A stretch of 39,662 nucleotides of DNA from Thermoplasmatota archaeon (lineage in GTDB: Archaea; Thermoplasmatota; Thermoplasmata; Thermoplasmatales; Thermoplasmataceae). Shown piece after piece: positions 16,460 through 25,203 of this stretch. A program made the translations under genes and the position numbers. Every line of letters begins with the position of its first letter. Position 1 is the stretch's first letter. The notes below the pieces were generated by a model. That model was not told the DNA's origin, searched no databases, and saw nothing but the letters and a program-made list of their open reading frames with translations. Where the stretch lies: positions 1-39,662 of the forward strand of contig JAMCUH010000037.1 of assembly GCA_023379435.1 (NCBI GenBank), given 5' to 3'.

Positions 16460-17299
16460 TTAAAGTGCACCCACCAGCAAAAGAACAACCATGCTCACAA
16501 GTATGAGGATACCGGAGAGAAGAATGCCAGAGCTGATCCTACCATCCCTCAGAACACCAGATATGATACCGGTCCCTCCACCCTGCACAATCATGCCAAT
16601 GTTGAAGACATTCTTGATGGTGGCAATCTGGCTTCCACCAACTGCAAGGCTGTATAATGTTGATGATGTCCCACTGTCAAGCTTTGGGAGAAAATCAACA
16701 TCCAGTATGAGAACAACGAAAAGGAAAACACCGAATGCTATCATCATTACCATGGTGTAACTTTTCATCTCCGAGAACCTGGAGTTTCTCATAAGCTGCA
16801 TCTGCGATGTGAATTCAGATACCATGTTCATCACATCGGATATGTTCGAACCAGATTCTGCAGCCTTCATGACAATCTTTCCAGCCCTAATGATATTCTG
16901 AGAGCCGCTCTCCTTTCCGAATTCAGAAAGAGCCTCTTCCACAGGAATGCCCCAGGATATCAGTGCTGCAACCCTCTTCACTTCCTTGGAAAGTGGTCCA
17001 TAATCGGTCTGGGATGCCCTTACAATTGCCTGAGATATTGGCATTCCAAAGGTAGTGTATTCGGCAACATCTCTAAGGAAGTCTGAAACTCTCCTCTCAG
17101 CCTCGTAAAAGGTACGCATGTCAATGGAATCCATGACACCATATGGAACCATAATGAGGACAGCAACTATACCTGCAATTATAAGAATGTTAAGATGAAA
17201 TGTTCCACCAGATCTTATGTTAAGGAGAACGTAGAAGACAACAAATATAAGTGCGGCGAAATATGAAAACAGCAGAACCATGAATTTCCGTAGAATCAT
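16460..17299 (-). CDS. TadC-like T2SSF membrane platform protein
   Basis: This 279-residue inner platform protein of a type IV filament/type II secretion machine has hydrophobic helices at about 5-27, 35-56, 180-203, 228-248 and 256-278. A cytoplasmic T2SSF helical domain (about 70-175) includes RVSDFLRDVAEYTTFGMPIS and AAESGSNISDVMNMVSEF. Archaeal FlaJ usually carries two such domains in one chain; here they are split between this protein and its upstream neighbour, as in Tad systems. Its ATG overlaps the upstream gene by 4 bases, and its stop abuts the next ATPase gene. Confidence 0.85.
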   Translation of the reverse strand: MILRKFMVLLFSYFAALIFVVFYVLLNIRSGGTFHLNILIIAGIVAVLIMVPYGVMDSIDMRTFYEAERRVSDFLRDVAEYTTFGMPISQAIVRASQTDYGPLSKEVKRVAALISWGIPVEEALSEFGKESGSQNIIRAGKIVMKAAESGSNISDVMNMVSEFTSQMQLMRNSRFSEMKSYTMVMMIAFGVFLFVVLILDVDFLPKLDSGTSSTLYSLAVGGSQIATIKNVFNIGMIVQGGGTGIISGVLRDGRISSGILLSGILILVSMVVLLLVGAL

Positions 17300-19272
17300 A
17301 TGTTTACCTCCTTCACTGTGCTTGAAACCAGGAAAGTAAAACCAAATGTTATTATGGGTATCACAAGGAGAACAATGAGATACAGGAATACGGCTATGGA
17401 CGCACCTGATGATGAGAGAGCAGCGAAGACACCCAGAATTACAAGAAGCATAAGAGGAAATGCAACTCCCACAGTTACGTAACTTTCAGCAAGAACTCCA
17501 ATGGATTCTGCGTTTGCCTTCAAAAGAGTGCTCAGCTCGGACTGAAACTGCTTTGCCTTAAGTGTGAAGTAGTCCTTCAGGCTTCCACCTGATGTTACGG
17601 TGGATATGATTCCCTGGAGAAATTCTGAAAATTTCAGGGATGGTGAATACTTTGACTCCTCCCTCATGGCTGAAACAATATCATTACCGAACAGCCTTGA
17701 GGATGCTGATATGGCCTTTGCTTCCTTGGAGATCTCACCATATTCATAACTTTTTCCAAGCTCGTACATTATAGTTTCCACAGGAACGTCTGCAGAGGCC
17801 ATTGTTGCTATATAAGCTAGGGCCATTGGAAGCTTTGAGTCTATATCTTTCCTTCTCCTGTTTGCTGTTGACTGTGGGGTATTCAAGGCAACAAGAACGA
17901 AGAGACCTATAACACCAAGAAGACCGGGAATCGCATACCATACCAAACCGCCAAAAAGAATGGAAATAGCACCTATGGCAATGAGACCCGCAAAAACCAT
18001 TACGATTGCAATAACAGATATCATGGAATAATACTGTATGGCAGAATAAGGCATCTTGGCCTTTCTGAGCGCAATCTCAAGCTTCTGGTTCTTTGTCCTC
18101 TTGGAATAGAAACCTCTAAAGAAGAAGAGACCAAGTTTGAGGTAAAGCGGAACTTCCGGAAATTCAATCGTCTGGACAGGTGTGGCAAGTGTTGGTGTTA
18201 TGGGAGTCTGCCACTTCTTTGCCATTACCTTGGGGAAAAGTGCCGTCTGGAACCTCCTTATCTCTGCCTGTCTCACAAGAACAGACTGCTTGTCCTTGTA
18301 TGCTGTTACGAATTGCTTGAGAGAGAACCTGCTTACCCTTTCCACGTGCTCCTTTCCGCTCTGATCCTCCTGCTCCTCCTCAGGCTCTTCCGGTTCTGAT
18401 ACGGCTTTTTTGAGCTTTGCCCTCCTGCTCTCAGCCTGGGCAGCCTTTTTCTTTTCCAGCATCTTTGTGAGTTTCTCAGCCTTCTTTCTTTCCTTCTCCT
18501 CAAGCAGCCTTGTCCTCTTCAATTCCTTTTCGGATTTCTTCTCCAGTTTAGGATTCAGATCAACATGTGCCTCAGGCATTGGCTTGAGTGTCTCCGCTTC
18601 ACCAGAAACTGGTTGTTTTGCATTCTGCTGCATCCCTTCCTGTTCACCGGAATTCTCGGGAACAGGTTCATAGACCGGCGGTATTTCTGGGACAGGCGGT
18701 TCAGGATTTAGATCGACAACCTTCTCGTCAACGGTTTCAATAATAGGTGGTACTTCCGGTTTCTCATCCTTTGGTTCCGGATTCTCAACAACCTTCTCCT
18801 TTTGCTCGTTCTCATTGTGATCAGGAATAACAACATCAGACTTACTCCATGGAACCTGTGATGGCTGTTCTGGCTCACTCTTCTTCTCCTTATCCTGCTG
18901 AATCATGGGTCCCTTGAATGTCGTCCTTCTTCTTTCCGTATACATGTCCTCTGGTCTGATCTCCTCAGGCTTTATCTCATCCTCATTGCTCTTTTCCGGT
19001 GAAGATGAAGAACTTCCAGAAATGTTTGAGAATTTTGGTGCAGGAGGCACAGCGGAAGATTTTTTCTTCCTCTTCTTTTCCTCCTTTTCGGCCTTCTTTT
19101 TCTCCTTCTTTTCTGCCTTTGGATCCTGCGGGGTTGCACTACTTTCTGAAGAATGAACTTCAGGCTGTTCAGAATTCGTTTCGTTTACATCCGTCGGAGC
19201 CGAATCCGTGCTTTTCGGTCCCTTCATTGTGGATTTTCTTCCACTGGGGGTATTATCAATATCATCCGTCAT
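17296..19272 (-). CDS. TadB-like platform protein with a long disordered charged arm
   Basis: This 658-residue protein has two halves. Residues 1-310 are low-complexity and rich in Lys, Glu, Pro and Ser, with Lys/Glu-rich helical stretches at about 53-71 and 243-290. There is no signal peptide, so the arm should lie in the cytoplasm. The motif R-[KR]-[ST]-T-[MF]-K-G-P occurs twice, at 12-19 and 115-122. Residues of about 375-658 form a T2SSF platform with helices at about 413-435, 440-463, 598-620 and 627-650, and the cytoplasmic domain between them (KLPMALAYIATMASADVPVE). The family is normally about 300 residues, so the arm doubles the size. It overlaps both neighbours by 4 bases. Confidence 0.82.
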   Translation of the reverse strand: MTDDIDNTPSGRKSTMKGPKSTDSAPTDVNETNSEQPEVHSSESSATPQDPKAEKKEKKKAEKEEKKRKKKSSAVPPAPKFSNISGSSSSSPEKSNEDEIKPEEIRPEDMYTERRRTTFKGPMIQQDKEKKSEPEQPSQVPWSKSDVVIPDHNENEQKEKVVENPEPKDEKPEVPPIIETVDEKVVDLNPEPPVPEIPPVYEPVPENSGEQEGMQQNAKQPVSGEAETLKPMPEAHVDLNPKLEKKSEKELKRTRLLEEKERKKAEKLTKMLEKKKAAQAESRRAKLKKAVSEPEEPEEEQEDQSGKEHVERVSRFSLKQFVTAYKDKQSVLVRQAEIRRFQTALFPKVMAKKWQTPITPTLATPVQTIEFPEVPLYLKLGLFFFRGFYSKRTKNQKLEIALRKAKMPYSAIQYYSMISVIAIVMVFAGLIAIGAISILFGGLVWYAIPGLLGVIGLFVLVALNTPQSTANRRRKDIDSKLPMALAYIATMASADVPVETIMYELGKSYEYGEISKEAKAISASSRLFGNDIVSAMREESKYSPSLKFSEFLQGIISTVTSGGSLKDYFTLKAKQFQSELSTLLKANAESIGVLAESYVTVGVAFPLMLLVILGVFAALSSSGASIAVFLYLIVLLVIPIITFGFTFLVSSTVKEVNI

Positions 19273-20822
19273 ACTGGTTCTCCGGAGGCCATCAGCATGG
19301 CCCTGTCCTTATCCTTGTAGTACGTGTTTATTATCCTGGTGATCTGCACATAATCTGTTATGTCCGATCTTACCATTTCCTCAAGAAGCTTGTTCCTGAA
19401 ATCGAATTCTTCCTTGAATTGTGAACTTGTCATTCCCTTTAGTGCCTGGACCTTCTTGTAAAGGTTGCTGAAACCTGTGAATGAATGCTTTCCCCTGAAC
19501 GCATCATATGTAAATACCTTGTTGTATACGACTTCTCCGCTCTCGTTGTCGAATCCTGACATTTCGTCAACCTCAGTTATCCTCCTGACAACGGAATCAC
19601 CGCTCCTCACGAACTTGTTGAATATGACTGTATTGAGATATGTTATCATGATCCTTGGAATGTTCAGTGGTGCACTCTCCAGCCTGTTAACTGTTGCCTC
19701 CATGGAATCGGCATGTATGGTTGAGTATGTCGTGTGACCGGTGGCCATAGCCTGGAATAGGGAATTTGCCTCCCTTCCTCTAACTTCCCCGACAACAATG
19801 TACGTAGGCCTCTGCCTCATGGCCATCTTAACCAGTTCAAACATATCGATCTTCAGACCTGAGCTGTCATTATCCTCAATGTCATAATCACTCTCCCTTG
19901 TTGATGTTGCCACCCAGTTCTGGTGCATTATGTTAATTTCCCTTGTCTCCTCTATACTGAATATCTTTGTATTGGGAGGAACAAGCATCAGAATGGCGTT
20001 GAGTGTTGATGTCTTTCCAACAGCAGGTACACCGGCTATGAGCGCAGAGTTAAGGTTCTCAACCATATACCAGAGATATGTCAGAACCTCTGAAGAAGCT
20101 GTCCCAAACTTTATGAGCTCCACCGGAGTGAAAGGCCTTTCTCTGAAAAGCCTGAATGTGAATGTTGATCCTCTCGTTGATATTTCATTGCCATATATAG
20201 CCTGTATTCTGTGACCTTCCTGCGTTGAACCGTCCAGTATAGGCTCAGCAACTGAAACCTCCTTTCCGCAGACTTGGGCAAGCTTGATCACGTATGAATT
20301 AAGAACCTCAGCGTTCTTAAACATTGTATTTGTTTTGATGGAACCATATTTTCTATGGTATACGAATATGGGGATGTTATAACCGTCACAGGAGATATCC
20401 TCAACGTAAGGGTCCTTTACGATAACCTCGATCAATCCAAGACCTTCAAAATCCCTCTTCAGGTAATATTTGATCTTTTCCTTTGATTCCTCTGAGAGCT
20501 TTACCTCATATGCCTTAACGTAATCGTCCACAACCTTTCCAATATCAACGCCGTAAAAATCTGTAAGATAGCCAACCTTGTTTGGGATTACCATCTGCAT
20601 CTCCTTTGGCAGTGTCTTGAGTATCAGCATTTCGTAATCCGTGAGCTTTGGTTCAACCACTGAATAAATGGTCTCCATTGTTTCCCTGTTCCACAAAATC
20701 TCCACGGAACCAAAAGTGCCAATGATATCATATCGATCTATGAGATCCAGATTCTCCTTCTCCGATGTTTTCACCATCGGCCTCTTTGGTCGGGACCTCC
20801 GCATAAGGGAGAATTCAGCCAC
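19269..20822 (-). CDS. Type II/IV secretion-system ATPase, first copy (FlaI/TadA-like)
   Basis: This 517-residue motor ATPase is the first gene of the operon. Walker A is GVPAVGKT (264-271), which differs in its middle from the second copy. The Asp box is SIEETREINI (289-298), Walker B is in YIVVGEVRGREA (341-352), and the His box is ATGHTTYSTIHADS (360-373), close to FlaI. Its N-terminal domain has EDISCDGYNIPIFVYHRK, parallel to the second copy. It starts with GTG at 20822, supported by a GAGGTG Shine-Dalgarno 9 bases upstream. It ends in a 4-base overlap with the TadB-like gene. Two different ATPases bracketing one platform suggest separate extension and retraction or two-substrate use; that is inference. 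Confidence 0.88.
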   Translation of the reverse strand: MAEFSLMRRSRPKRPMVKTSEKENLDLIDRYDIIGTFGSVEILWNRETMETIYSVVEPKLTDYEMLILKTLPKEMQMVIPNKVGYLTDFYGVDIGKVVDDYVKAYEVKLSEESKEKIKYYLKRDFEGLGLIEVIVKDPYVEDISCDGYNIPIFVYHRKYGSIKTNTMFKNAEVLNSYVIKLAQVCGKEVSVAEPILDGSTQEGHRIQAIYGNEISTRGSTFTFRLFRERPFTPVELIKFGTASSEVLTYLWYMVENLNSALIAGVPAVGKTSTLNAILMLVPPNTKIFSIEETREINIMHQNWVATSTRESDYDIEDNDSSGLKIDMFELVKMAMRQRPTYIVVGEVRGREANSLFQAMATGHTTYSTIHADSMEATVNRLESAPLNIPRIMITYLNTVIFNKFVRSGDSVVRRITEVDEMSGFDNESGEVVYNKVFTYDAFRGKHSFTGFSNLYKKVQALKGMTSSQFKEEFDFRNKLLEEMVRSDITDYVQITRIINTYYKDKDRAMLMASGEPV

Positions 20823-20845
20823 TTCTTAACACCTCAATTAATAGA
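20823..20845 (-). promoter_or_regulatory. Shine-Dalgarno deciding the GTG start of the first ATPase
   Basis: On the minus strand ATTGAGGTGTTAAGAA precedes the GTG at 20822. The GAGGTG matches the archaeal 16S anti-Shine-Dalgarno at the correct distance and supports GTG as the start of the Tad-like operon. Confidence 0.65.
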
Positions 20846-20996
20846 TTCAAAGATATAGACAATTTAGGTTTAAAAACTTTCACTCTCTGGCTAATGATAG
20901 AAACTGATACTGGAATAATCATTACTGGTCATTTTCAATCTGATTGACTTTTGTACCGATAACTGACAATTGTCCGACGTATCAAAGCCTGGAAAG

Positions 20997-23714
20997 TCAA
21001 TCCCAGAACCTCCTGTTTTTTGCAAATTCAATCTCAGCGTTCAGTATGGCCTTTATAAAGTCTTCCTTATTTATATACGTAACAGAAAGAAGTCTCCCAG
21101 CTGTTTCAGGTCCTATTCCCCTAGCAGCCATGGCAATCACAGCCTCCATACCTCGTTCCTTCACCAGATGTGCGTTCTTAACGAGTCTCTTTCCGAAATC
21201 CCTCATGCTTTCATCACCTTTCAGAAATTCCCTCAATTGATCATAGTCAAATTCAGAAAAGGATGCAACGAGATAACTGGAGCATATGGGACACTTTATC
21301 TGTTTCACATCCTTCACCTTCACTGTGCGGATATTGTGGCACTTTGTGCAGAAAAGGATTACTTTTTCGTTCATGAGCCTGTTCTCTATTGCTTCAAGAA
21401 TGGCCTTTGTTGGAACTATGGGCGCAACGGTTTCAGAATAATGCTGAACAAAGAATGCCGATGATTTGGATATGGTTCTTGATCCTGTCATACGGATTCT
21501 GTTATGCTTCAAGGAATTCAAAAAATTACCAAGAGTGTCAAGGTCCATGTAATCATCCATGAGTTTCCTGACTGCATCTTTATACAAGATGGTATCGCTG
21601 TAGGAATCGACGATCTTCTCGAATCTTACCCTGCCTACCTCGGATGTGTCCGTGATGATTCCGAACTTCTTGGCTTCGTACAGAAAAACGCCATTGAAGA
21701 ATCTTGACCTTCTTGCAGAACCAAGAATATAGCCGTTGAGATTCTCCGTATTAACCTCCTTCATTATGTTGAAAATCTCATCAGGTGAAAAATTTCTTGC
21801 AGTCTTCATGTTAACATGATAGGGAGAATAATCCATCTCAACACTTTCACCGGTTATGGATGTAAGTATACCTGACAGGATTTGCGCCAGAGCAAAGTTT
21901 CCTCGAGTGCCCAAAAGAGCCTGGATCACGATCTCCCCACCTCTCGTCTCTATGATTATACAGTCAATAGAAGCAAGGGAATTTCCCCACCATTCTTTCA
22001 GTATCTGCTCCGAATGAGCATCTTGAATTCCCTGAGAATTTCCGGTTAGCCTGTTTGCTGAAACTCTCATGCAGACCTCTGGCAGAACAGGAATGTCCTC
22101 ACCAGTCCATTTTGGTGTAATAGCAGTTGTGGAAAAGGGCTCCACAAGTATTCTATCCTCGTCTATTCTTGTTGTTCTCCATGTGTTGCCCTTCATTACG
22201 AAATAAGATCCAGGTTCGATCTCCGAAACAACGTATTTCTCATCAAGTGTTCCTATGAATTTCTTATTGACGGTATCTATTACACGATAGGTTTTCTCAC
22301 TCGGTATCATGGAGATGTTTCCTATGTAATATTTCAGAATACCTGCCCTTTTTCCAATCATGTCTCCGTCAATCCATATTTTCCCTGTCCTGGATAAGAG
22401 ATCTATGACAGAAAGAAAATCGCCCTCCGTCAGATCCCTGAATGGGTATGCCTTGCGGATTGTTCCATATATCTCACTATACGGTTGCCTTCTTGAGAAG
22501 GAAAGCATGAGCATGATCTGGTTTGCAACCGTTGCTAATGATAATTTCCTTATGGGTATTTTTTCAGCAAGGGATTCCGATGCCATCTGTGATATGGCAA
22601 GTGCCTCCTCAAGTTCTATGACATCATTACATAAAATGACGCCCTGTGAAGATTTCTCAATCCAGTGGCCTGATCTCCCAATCCTCTGGATCATCTTGTT
22701 TACCTGCCGTGGTGAATTGAACTGGACAACAAGGTCTGCTGTACCGATGTCTATTCCCAGTTCTAGGGATGAAGTGCAGATTAATGCCTTAACCTCATTC
22801 CTCTTGAAGGCAACCTCTGCCGTTTCCCTCGTCTCCTTTGATAGAGACCCGTGATGAACGAGAACGGGTATGTCACCCTTCCACATCCTTAAACGGAATG
22901 CTATGTCCTCAGCTGAACTCCTGGTGTTCACGAAAACGATGGTTCCGGTGTGATTTTCAATCAGCTCCCACATTTTCATGATGTTTCCAGCGTATTGCGG
23001 ATCACTGCCCATTACATTATAAACTGCTTCAGGAGCTGGTTCTGCCATCATTGGTCTTATATCAATCTTTTTCCTGAGAGAGGTTGAAACGATCTCTACC
23101 TCTTCGTTTGGACATATGAAGCTTGCAAGTTCCTCTGGATTACCAACTGTTGCGGATAGACCTATGGTCTGCAATCTTCCACACAGTTCCCGTAACCTTT
23201 CAAGTGCAACGGTAAATTGTGCTCCTCTCTCATTCTGTGCCAGCTCGTGAACTTCATCGATTATGAGAAATCTTGCGTTGGAAAGTATCTTCCGTAGTCT
23301 TGATCCATTTAGCATTATCTGCAGGGATTCGGGAGTTGTTATGAGAAGGTCAGGTGGTTTCAGAACCATGTTTCTTCTTTCACTTTGTGATATGTCACTA
23401 TGCCTTATCTGCACGGAAAGACCAATATCCTCACCGTATTCCATGAGTCTTGAAAGCATATCCCTGTTCAGAGCTCTTAGAGGTGTTACATATATGGCAG
23501 AGATTTTCTCATAATGTGATTTCAGCATGTGCGTGAAAACAGGGAAAATCGCTGCCTCAGTTTTTCCTGAACCTGTAGGGGAAAGCAGCAACACGTTTTT
23601 ACCCTCCATAACACGCGGTATAACCTTGAGCTGCGGTTCAGTAAATGTTTCTATCCCTTTCTTCCTTATAACCTCTGATAACTTAGGATGCAGAAGTTTC
23701 TCAAATTTTTCCAT
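20997..23714 (-). CDS. lhr: Lhr-type superfamily 2 helicase
   Basis: This 905-residue DNA/RNA helicase has two RecA domains. Motif I is SPTGSGKT (45-52), motif II is DEVH (153-156), motif III is LSATVGNPEE (about 186-195), and motif VI is QRIGRSGHWIE (about 340-350). Downstream come the winged-helix and Lhr-core domains. Near the C-terminus is a C4 zinc finger (C789-x2-C792, C808-x2-C811) followed by a short helical tail with ARGIGPETAGRLL, like a helix-hairpin-helix. This is the archaeal Lhr-core architecture, associated with repair and recombination. It stands alone; a TATA-like TATACTATAAATC lies about 30 bases upstream of its ATG. Confidence 0.88.
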   Translation of the reverse strand: MEKFEKLLHPKLSEVIRKKGIETFTEPQLKVIPRVMEGKNVLLLSPTGSGKTEAAIFPVFTHMLKSHYEKISAIYVTPLRALNRDMLSRLMEYGEDIGLSVQIRHSDISQSERRNMVLKPPDLLITTPESLQIMLNGSRLRKILSNARFLIIDEVHELAQNERGAQFTVALERLRELCGRLQTIGLSATVGNPEELASFICPNEEVEIVSTSLRKKIDIRPMMAEPAPEAVYNVMGSDPQYAGNIMKMWELIENHTGTIVFVNTRSSAEDIAFRLRMWKGDIPVLVHHGSLSKETRETAEVAFKRNEVKALICTSSLELGIDIGTADLVVQFNSPRQVNKMIQRIGRSGHWIEKSSQGVILCNDVIELEEALAISQMASESLAEKIPIRKLSLATVANQIMLMLSFSRRQPYSEIYGTIRKAYPFRDLTEGDFLSVIDLLSRTGKIWIDGDMIGKRAGILKYYIGNISMIPSEKTYRVIDTVNKKFIGTLDEKYVVSEIEPGSYFVMKGNTWRTTRIDEDRILVEPFSTTAITPKWTGEDIPVLPEVCMRVSANRLTGNSQGIQDAHSEQILKEWWGNSLASIDCIIIETRGGEIVIQALLGTRGNFALAQILSGILTSITGESVEMDYSPYHVNMKTARNFSPDEIFNIMKEVNTENLNGYILGSARRSRFFNGVFLYEAKKFGIITDTSEVGRVRFEKIVDSYSDTILYKDAVRKLMDDYMDLDTLGNFLNSLKHNRIRMTGSRTISKSSAFFVQHYSETVAPIVPTKAILEAIENRLMNEKVILFCTKCHNIRTVKVKDVKQIKCPICSSYLVASFSEFDYDQLREFLKGDESMRDFGKRLVKNAHLVKERGMEAVIAMAARGIGPETAGRLLSVTYINKEDFIKAILNAEIEFAKNRRFWD

Positions 23715-23789
23715 GAACCTTCAGAAATCTGATCTTACGATTTATAGTATATCATTCAACAGGATCTGCAGTAAACAAATATTAAGAAC

Positions 23790-23796
23790 AAAAAAA
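23790..23796 (-). terminator. T-run terminator after the poly-Asp ORF
   Basis: On the minus strand a run of seven T lies about 25-30 bases after the stop of the small acidic ORF, in an AT-rich context. Archaeal transcription commonly ends at such U-runs. It separates the small unit from the promoter of the helicase gene. Confidence 0.4.
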
Positions 23797-23821
23797 TTAA
23801 TTATTTTCCTATGACGATCAT

Positions 23822-23896
23822 TCAGGAGTCGTCGTCATCATCGTCATAGTCATCATCATCGTCGTCGTATTCTCCCAATCTCGGCAGTGATACCAT
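23822..23896 (-). CDS. Micro-ORF encoding a poly-aspartate peptide (24 aa)
   Basis: The frame starts at ATG 23896 and encodes MVSLPRLGEY, then six Asp, one Tyr, six Asp and a final Ser, ending in TGA. A GAGGTG Shine-Dalgarno (minus strand, bases 23907-23902) sits 5 bases before the ATG. A TATA-like AAAATTATATAG is centred near 23934, which places transcription start just before the Shine-Dalgarno. A T-run follows the stop. Promoter, ribosome site, start, stop and terminator are thus all in order over 150 bases. The 24-residue product is strongly acidic with a small hydrophobic head. I do not recognise it. It could bind metal or cationic proteins, or mimic DNA; these are guesses. Confidence 0.62.
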   Translation of the reverse strand: MVSLPRLGEYDDDDDDYDDDDDDS

Positions 23897-23927
23897 AACA
23901 ACACCTCAGTGCGACAGATCAGACCGC

Positions 23928-23940
23928 TATATAATTTTTA
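23928..23940 (-). promoter_or_regulatory. TATA box of the poly-Asp ORF
   Basis: The minus-strand sequence AAAAATTATATAG lies about 26 bases before the expected transcript start and 38 bases before the ATG. It is one of the better TATA matches in the window. Confidence 0.5.
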
Positions 23941-24007
23941 ATCTTTTTTTCAGGAAGGTTATTTCAATGTTGAACTAATTTTAATACCTCAATGTAATGC
24001 ACAATAA

Positions 24008-25195
24008 ATGAAGGCTATACCTATAATAGCCATGTCCAGAGGATTAAGAAGCTTCTACCTAGGATACACCTCATTTCTTGTTCCCCTATTTCTTTACCAT
24101 AATCACTTTTCATATATTGATGTTGGAATTTATTCCCTAGCGGCAACGGTTTTCAGTTCGATATACGTCCTAGTATCGGGATTCCTTGGAGATCTATACA
24201 GTAAGAAATTCTCCCTCATTCTTATGTCAGGTCTCCCAGCGGTGGCATTCATAATTTTCCTGACATCATCAAACTTCTATATCCTATTCGCCACTTCCAT
24301 ATTCGGTCTCTCATTTAGTGCTGTTGGGGGAGGAGCGGGAGGTGGCCCTGTGGCACCGGTCATGAACGCTCTTGTCGCTGATAACGTTACCATTAATCGC
24401 ACAGGAATATATTCAAAGCTAACAATTATATCTATCTTAGGTGCCGTTCTCGGAGGAGGGACCTCAACTTTCCTTGAGAATGTCACCAAACTGTATTTTA
24501 CATATCTCTTTTTAATAGCCGTCATTTTAACAGCAGTATCAATAATCTTCATGTTTTACATAAAGGAGGAGAGGAGGAAACCTGAAAAAGAGGAGAAAAA
24601 GGAGATTCTTCCCATGAAATCGGGTCGTGACATTCTCATGGTGAGCTTTGCTGGCCTTATGGGAAGCCTTGGTCTTGGCGTAGTCACTCCCCTGATGTCT
24701 CTATATTTTAAGGCAAGGGGTATTCAGGTTTCGGAAATATCAGATATATTTACAATATCTTATATAGTTTCTGGAATTGGTATTATCTTTTCCCCGTTCT
24801 TTGAGAGAATCCTTGGAAGCGTCAATGCCATCACGGTATTCAGGACGCTTGGATCTGCCCTTTTCGTGGTTATCCCCTTTGTTTCACCATTCCTTGCTGG
24901 AGCTCTCTATATTGCCAGGACAGGTATATATCAGATGGCCCTTCCCATTAGGCAGAGCTTTCAGATGACCATTTTTGACTCTTCAGAGAGAGCCAGGGGA
25001 GGGAGTCTAGCAGGGATTTCAAGAAGATTACCCTACGGAATATCCACAACCATTGGCGGTTACCTCATGAGTATAGGGGCATATGTAGTCATGTTTTCCT
25101 TTGCCGGAATAGTTTCGCTTTTCGATCCCATCCTTTACTACTTATTCTTTTCAAAGAGAGAAAAATCATTAAAATCTAAAGATGAGACATTATAA
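24008..25195 (+). CDS. Major facilitator superfamily transporter
   Basis: This 395-residue protein has about 11-12 hydrophobic helices. The loop after helix 2 carries GFLGDLYSKKFSLIL, a degenerate MFS signature A. Helix 4 contains a glycine-rich GGGAGGGPVAPV (about residues 106-117), unusual for the family and possibly lining the pore. A central cytoplasmic loop is strongly charged (KEERRKPEKEEKKE). The substrate cannot be inferred. TTTTAATACC lies about 25 bases before the ATG, suggesting a leaderless message. It converges on the phosphoribosyltransferase gene with an 8-base gap. Confidence 0.83.
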   Translation: MKAIPIIAMSRGLRSFYLGYTSFLVPLFLYHNHFSYIDVGIYSLAATVFSSIYVLVSGFLGDLYSKKFSLILMSGLPAVAFIIFLTSSNFYILFATSIFGLSFSAVGGGAGGGPVAPVMNALVADNVTINRTGIYSKLTIISILGAVLGGGTSTFLENVTKLYFTYLFLIAVILTAVSIIFMFYIKEERRKPEKEEKKEILPMKSGRDILMVSFAGLMGSLGLGVVTPLMSLYFKARGIQVSEISDIFTISYIVSGIGIIFSPFFERILGSVNAITVFRTLGSALFVVIPFVSPFLAGALYIARTGIYQMALPIRQSFQMTIFDSSERARGGSLAGISRRLPYGISTTIGGYLMSIGAYVVMFSFAGIVSLFDPILYYLFFSKREKSLKSKDETL

Positions 25196-25203
25196 TATTA
25201 TTA

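Noticed and set aside
14867-20822. Archaellum (fla) cluster
   Set aside because: There are two FlaI/TadA-type ATPases and platform proteins but no FlaH, no flagellin, and the platform is split in two genes as in Tad systems.
20970-21464. 164-codon plus-strand frame antisense to the end of the helicase gene
   Set aside because: The opposite strand encodes a recognisable zinc finger and helicase tail; the antisense frame matches no family.
22360-22854. 164-codon plus-strand frame antisense to the helicase core
   Set aside because: It covers helicase motif VI on the other strand, so it is a shadow of conserved coding sequence.
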